From assembly GCA_023053575.1 (NCBI GenBank), contig JAKZAP010000100.1, positions 1 to 64,000 on the forward strand: a stretch of 64,000 nt of DNA. The letters are read 5' to 3'. The notes under the pieces were generated by a model. It was not told where the DNA came from and did no database searches. It saw only the letters and a list, made by a program, of their open reading frames with translations. Source of the DNA: Branchinecta lynchi (taxonomy: Eukaryota; Arthropoda; Branchiopoda; Anostraca; Branchinectidae). Shown piece after piece: positions 63,401 to 64,000 of this stretch. The stretch's first letter is position 1. Every line of letters begins with the position of its first letter. The translations under genes and the position numbers were made by a program.

Positions 63401-64000
63401 CTGACTGTCTCTCTGTCTTGATTGTCTGTCTGTCTGACTGACTGACTGTCTGTCTGTCTTGACTGACTGTCTGTCTGACTGTCTGTCTGTCTGTTTTGAC
63501 TGACTGTCTGTCTGTCTGTTTTGACTGACTGTTTGACTGTCTTGACTGACTGTCTGTCTGACTGTCTGTCTTGACTGACTGTCTGTCTGACTGTCAATCT
63601 GACTGTCTGTCTTGACTGACTGTCTGTCTGACTGTCTGTCTGTCTGTTTTGACTGACTGTCTGTCTGACTGTCTGTCTGTCTTGACTGAATGACTGTATT
63701 TCTGTCTGCCTTGAAAGACTGTCTGTCTGACTGTCTGTCTTGACTGACTGTCTGTCTGACTGTCTGTCTGTTTGTCTGTCTTGACTGACTGTCTGTCTGT
63801 CTTGCTTGACTGACTGCCTGTCTGTCTGTCTCTCTATCTCTTAACTGATTGTCTGTCTGTCTGTCTGTGCTGACTGACTGTCTGTTTGTCTGTCATGAAT
63901 CGCTGACCAACTGTCTGTCTGTCTGTCTTGACCGTCTGTCTGTCTGACTGTCTGTCTGTCTTGACTGACTGTCTGTCTGTCTGTCTGTCTTGACTGACTG

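Larger units (their letters stand above)
54994..64000. repeat. GTCT/GACT satellite with strand-switching blocks
   Basis: The basic period is about 21 bp (TGACTGACTGTCTGTCTGTCT) built from tetranucleotides. Blocks by the strand shown on plus: GTCT 54994-55458; AGAC 55613-56232; GTCT 56233-56490; AGAC 56649-57730; GTCT 57731-58070; AGAC 58229-59360; GTCT 59361-64000 and beyond. The most regular part is 63140-63330, about nine near-perfect 21-bp units. Long open frames of a DSQSRQT-type heptapeptide arise on either strand because 21 is divisible by 3; they are not genes. Confidence 0.95.

Noticed and set aside
55245..63600. Many open frames of 60-219 codons in the satellite, reading like DSQSRQTD repeats
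   Set aside because: The 21-bp unit keeps any stop-free frame open; composition is purely repeat-derived and the frames occur on both strands.

Overview
The window is repeat-dominated metazoan (probably invertebrate) DNA. I see no bacterial-type operon, no rRNA gene and no convincing host gene. Its content is a LINE, two Ty3/Gypsy-type LTR retrotransposons, a Polinton/Maverick, a SINE, a hAT-like non-autonomous transposon, fold-back repeats and large satellite arrays. The species cannot be named from this; Polintons, LINEs and inverted-repeat transposons together fit a marine or other invertebrate.

The central structure is a nest. (1) A LINE on the minus strand is split: its 3' part (endonuclease remainder plus reverse transcriptase) lies at about 3.3-5.98 kb and its 5' part (ORF1 plus the start of ORF2) at 42.47-43.52 kb. 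(2) Between them lies a 36.5-kb inverted-repeat element (5980-42468). Its ends are arrays of a 16-bp minisatellite in opposite orientation, and it is flanked by an exact 8-bp duplication, TTCCTGTA. Removing it and one copy of the duplication restores the LINE reading frame. (3) Inside it is a Gypsy element on the minus strand ('Gypsy-A': 3' LTR 6933-7649, pol 8838-13715, gag up to 15181, leader up to 15397, with 5' LTR end and leader at 25923-27606). (4) Inside the Gypsy-A leader is a second LTR element ('Gypsy-B', identical 343-bp LTRs, 4-bp duplication GTTT). (5) Inside Gypsy-B pol is a Polinton (6-bp duplication GACGTC, ends starting AG, about 620-bp terminal repeats).

Both Polinton ends now point the same way. 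A single inversion of about 25.9-34.9 kb, with loss of sequence at both breakpoints (the rest of DNA polymerase B and most of the Gypsy-A 5' LTR), explains the present order. The surviving Polinton genes are, from the polymerase side to the terminus: truncated PolB; packaging ATPase; fibre-like protein; pVI/pX-like core protein; adenain-type protease; zinc ribbon; integrase; unknown 276-aa protein; penton-like minor capsid; small basic protein; major capsid protein; and a 102-aa protein encoded inside each terminal repeat. Eleven of its start codons sit in the context TAAATG, like a poxvirus late promoter; the protease and integrase frames have no such start of their own.

Right of the nest, 43.5-50.1 kb shows nothing recognisable. 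The 50.1-54.3 kb block is an inverted-repeat unit interrupted by a 2.58-kb hAT-like non-autonomous element (TSD GTTCGGAA). From 55 kb to the end lies a 9-kb satellite of GTCT/GACT-derived 21-bp units that repeatedly switches strand around three copies of a 155-bp unique cassette. At the left edge, 461-1600 is a four-copy 296-bp tandem repeat.
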